From contig CAJOCU010000024.1 of assembly GCA_905233765.1 (NCBI GenBank), forward strand, positions 2,397-38,775: DNA of 36,379 nt. Direction: 5' to 3'. This document shows, one piece after another, positions 34,021 to 36,379 of this stretch; position 1 is the first letter of the stretch, and the number at the start of each line of letters is the position of its first letter. A program made the position numbers and the translations under genes. The notes beneath the pieces were generated by a model. It was not told the origin of the DNA and did not search any database. It saw only the letters and a program-made list of their open reading frames with translations. The DNA comes from an uncultured Bacteroidaceae bacterium. GTDB taxonomy: Bacteria; Bacteroidota; Bacteroidia; Bacteroidales; Bacteroidaceae.

Positions 34021-34599
34021 TTACATTCCTACTGCCACTTTGGCATGACGAATGACTTGATCGTTGAGCGTGTAGCCCTTCTCCACACAATCGATGACGC
34101 GACCCTTCTGCTCGTCGGGCACGCCGGGCACTTGTGCGATGGCTTCGTGCTGATCGACATCGAAGTCCTTGCCTTCGGTCTCTATCTGCTTCACACCCAG
34201 GCCTGCCAGCGCCTTCAGGAACTTCTGATAGATGAGCTCCACGCCCTCGGCGACAGCAGCCACATCCTCTGCATTCTTCATCGAGGGCAGTGCGCGCTCC
34301 AAATCATCCACGATGGGCAAGAGGGCTGTGACAGCCGTCTTGGAGCCATTGAGAATCAGGTCGGCCTTCTCCTTGATGGTGCGTTTGCGGTAGTTCTCGA
34401 ACTCCGCCTGCTTGTACAGCGCCTGCGTCTTCAGTTCTTCGATCTCGGCCTGTGCAATAGCGAGGAGCTCTTCGGGTGTCTTCTCTGCTTCAGGAGTCTC
34501 TGCGGCCTTAGCATCGCCGGGGCCACTCGCCTCACCTGCGTTATCCTTTACTTCCTCGTTCTCGAGGATTTCTTCTTTATCTTTCAGTTCTTCTGCCAT
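34021..34599 (-). CDS. grpE: Nucleotide exchange factor GrpE
   Basis: GrpE releases ADP from DnaK. The 192-residue protein has an acidic, disordered N-terminus (about 1-60), a long helix (ELLAIAQAEIEELKTQALYKQAEFENYRKRT) and the family segments LLPIVDDLERAL, KALAGLGVKQIE and FDVDQHEAIAQVP. I chose ATG 34599 (MAEELKDKEE), the usual start. The longer frame to 34647 would begin upstream of, and read through, the possible sigma-54-type promoter at 34631-34646. dnaJ follows after 14 bases. Confidence 0.96.
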   Translation of the reverse strand: MAEELKDKEEILENEEVKDNAGEASGPGDAKAAETPEAEKTPEELLAIAQAEIEELKTQALYKQAEFENYRKRTIKEKADLILNGSKTAVTALLPIVDDLERALPSMKNAEDVAAVAEGVELIYQKFLKALAGLGVKQIETEGKDFDVDQHEAIAQVPGVPDEQKGRVIDCVEKGYTLNDQVIRHAKVAVGM

Positions 34600-34630
34600 A
34601 TTTGTAGGAATCTTTGTTTGCTTAGCAGAC

Positions 34631-34646
34631 AGCAAAGAGTGTGCCA
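34631..34646 (-). promoter_or_regulatory. Possible sigma-54-type promoter upstream of grpE-dnaJ
   Basis: On the minus strand TGGCAC-ACTCT-TTGCT matches the -24/-12 consensus TGGCAC-N5-TTGCW in every fixed position. It lies about 32 bases before the grpE ATG. No good TAnnTTTG element is visible in this 56-base gap. A chance match cannot be excluded. Confidence 0.4.
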
Positions 34647-34655
34647 AAGAGGCTT

Positions 34656-35621
34656 TTAATCCGCCTTATCGTAATACATATACAAGCCAAAGTCAAAACC
34701 AATCGAAGCAAGGACGCCCAAGCGCGATCTCACATCCTCAATTTCCTGAACCTTGGGCTCCACACACAACTGGATGTCACGGTAGCTGATGCCGGCCGCG
34801 AAAGTCTCTTCGTAAGGCAGAGTGGCTGCGATGGTTTGCCGCTTACTGTCACTCCAACTCCAAGTACCGGTCTTGATCCCGTAGTAGCTGTCAGCAACTA
34901 TCGAACCGATGGTGGTGAACGTGTAGCGATGATAGAAGCGGTCGCTTTTGACAATATCCTCTACGTTGATGAGACTGCTAACGTCGCCGATCATGTCCTT
35001 AAAATTGTCGGGGATGGCTTCGTTCAAGTATTCCACCACATCCTGCTGCATCTGCGGCAATTGGTCCTCGGTGTACTCTTTGTCGAAGCGGTTACTGACA
35101 ATGCGTACCTTCAGCCGAATCGAAGTCAGTTCCCATGAGTGAGCCAACTGGCGCGTTTCGTTGTCATTCATCTTAGCGGTCTTCAGCGTCACGGGCAGTT
35201 CCACGGTGCTACCACCTTCGGGCGTAACGCTCATCAGCAAGGCGTCACCGGCCTCATTGACCTTCAGGGCGATGTCGCCCCACCCTTCAAGCTGATACTC
35301 GTTGTTCTCCTTCGCGGTCCACTTACCCTCTTCGACGTCCACGACGTCCTCGATGCTCCTCACGGGTGCTACGCGCAGCCCTACGATATAGTTCCCTGTG
35401 GGGGCCAACTCAACGAAATCGATGTCACTGGTGGCCAGTGTCACATCGTAGCGGGCGGCTGTTCCGGCTTTCGGGATGTTCAATGCGACTTTCGGTTTGT
35501 TGCCAGGCTCTGTGCTGCCACCGTCGGTGGTGCTACTGTCGTCCTTACTACAAGCAGCCATCATGACTGTCAGAGCTGCCATGCAAGCAGCATACTTCAA
35601 AAAAGATTTCATAGTTTTCAT
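34656..35621 (-). CDS. Lipoprotein of unknown function
   Basis: The 321-residue protein begins MKTMKSFLKYAACMAALTVMMAACSKDDSS, with a clear lipobox (MAAC), so it is lipid-anchored, probably at the outer membrane. ATG 35612 (MKSFLKY) is an equally good start. A linker rich in Ser, Thr and Gly (SSTTDGGSTEPGNK) leads to a beta-rich body with strands such as YIVGLRVAP and TVELPVTLKT. I do not recognise a named family; it resembles the many secreted Bacteroidales lipoproteins with unknown ligands. It lies 46 bases after the ABC-F gene and ends 56 bases before the grpE start. Confidence 0.85.
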   Translation of the reverse strand: MKTMKSFLKYAACMAALTVMMAACSKDDSSTTDGGSTEPGNKPKVALNIPKAGTAARYDVTLATSDIDFVELAPTGNYIVGLRVAPVRSIEDVVDVEEGKWTAKENNEYQLEGWGDIALKVNEAGDALLMSVTPEGGSTVELPVTLKTAKMNDNETRQLAHSWELTSIRLKVRIVSNRFDKEYTEDQLPQMQQDVVEYLNEAIPDNFKDMIGDVSSLINVEDIVKSDRFYHRYTFTTIGSIVADSYYGIKTGTWSWSDSKRQTIAATLPYEETFAAGISYRDIQLCVEPKVQEIEDVRSRLGVLASIGFDFGLYMYYDKAD

Positions 35622-35645
35622 GTTTGAATATAGTTTTAAAATAAG

Positions 35646-36379
<734 letters not shown>

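Overview
The window reads as a chromosomal stretch from a Bacteroidales bacterium, most like Prevotella or a relative. The evidence is the Bacteroidota-type -7 promoter element TAnnTTTG in front of many genes, gene content typical of the order (DUF4407, DUF5107-TPR, Cthe_2159-like lipoprotein, C69 dipeptidase, Bacteroidales-type ABC-F protein) and dispersed GC-rich palindromic repeats. All functions are inferred from the sequence alone; no database search was run.

Layout. (1) 1-5.3 kb, minus strand: a broken and partial rimO, ftsY, then the classic thrS-infC-rpmI-rplT translation operon. (2) 5.5-8.5 kb: a divergently transcribed ADP-forming acyl-CoA synthetase and a convergent ADP-ribosylglycohydrolase. 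(3) 8.7-21.7 kb: an accessory island, visibly richer in A/T than its neighbours. (4) 21.7-22.75 kb: a gene-poor kilobase with a strong terminator, a gene remnant, a perfect 49-bp AT palindrome inside a larger GC-rich inverted repeat, and a 22-bp tandem repeat. (5) 22.8-31.5 kb, plus strand: sugar MFS transporter, DUF5107-TPR protein, surface lipoprotein with a beta-helix-like carbohydrate-binding domain, and a secreted C69 dipeptidase. (6) 31.5-36.4 kb, minus strand: folC, dnaJ, grpE, a lipoprotein and the C-terminal half of an ABC-F ATPase.

The island is the most interesting part. A plus-strand operon encodes an exported caspase-like protease (His102/Cys170), an ECF-type sigma factor and a single-pass membrane protein with an anti-sigma-like N-terminus and a TPR-like extracytoplasmic C-terminus. 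Convergent to it lies an exported TPR-CHAT protease (His825/Cys902). Around these sit three transcription units: an eight-gene minus-strand cluster (acidic protein, two proteins of unknown function, DUF4407 membrane protein, two more unknowns, DnaB-like ATPase, small membrane protein), a membrane-tethered exonuclease-VII-large-subunit-like protein, and a secreted protein made of 25-residue repeats.

Each of these three units is preceded by the same promoter-like sequence, CGGTTAC followed after 16, 17 and 16 bases by GTATAAA. It differs from the housekeeping TAnnTTTG element, which instead precedes the caspase operon and the CHAT gene. My inference is a protease-gated sigma-factor circuit: extracytoplasmic caspase-family proteases cleave or sense through the membrane anti-sigma factor, the sigma factor is released, and it switches on the three output units. 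This resembles in logic, but not in components, the type III-E CRISPR system in which a TPR-CHAT protease cleaves an inhibitor of an RpoE-like sigma factor. No CRISPR array or gRAMP effector is present here.

A second theme is repeat insertion into genes. Paired GC-rich palindromic arms sit in frame in the MFS transporter, directly at the start of rimO, and, as a probable relic, in the DUF5107 gene.
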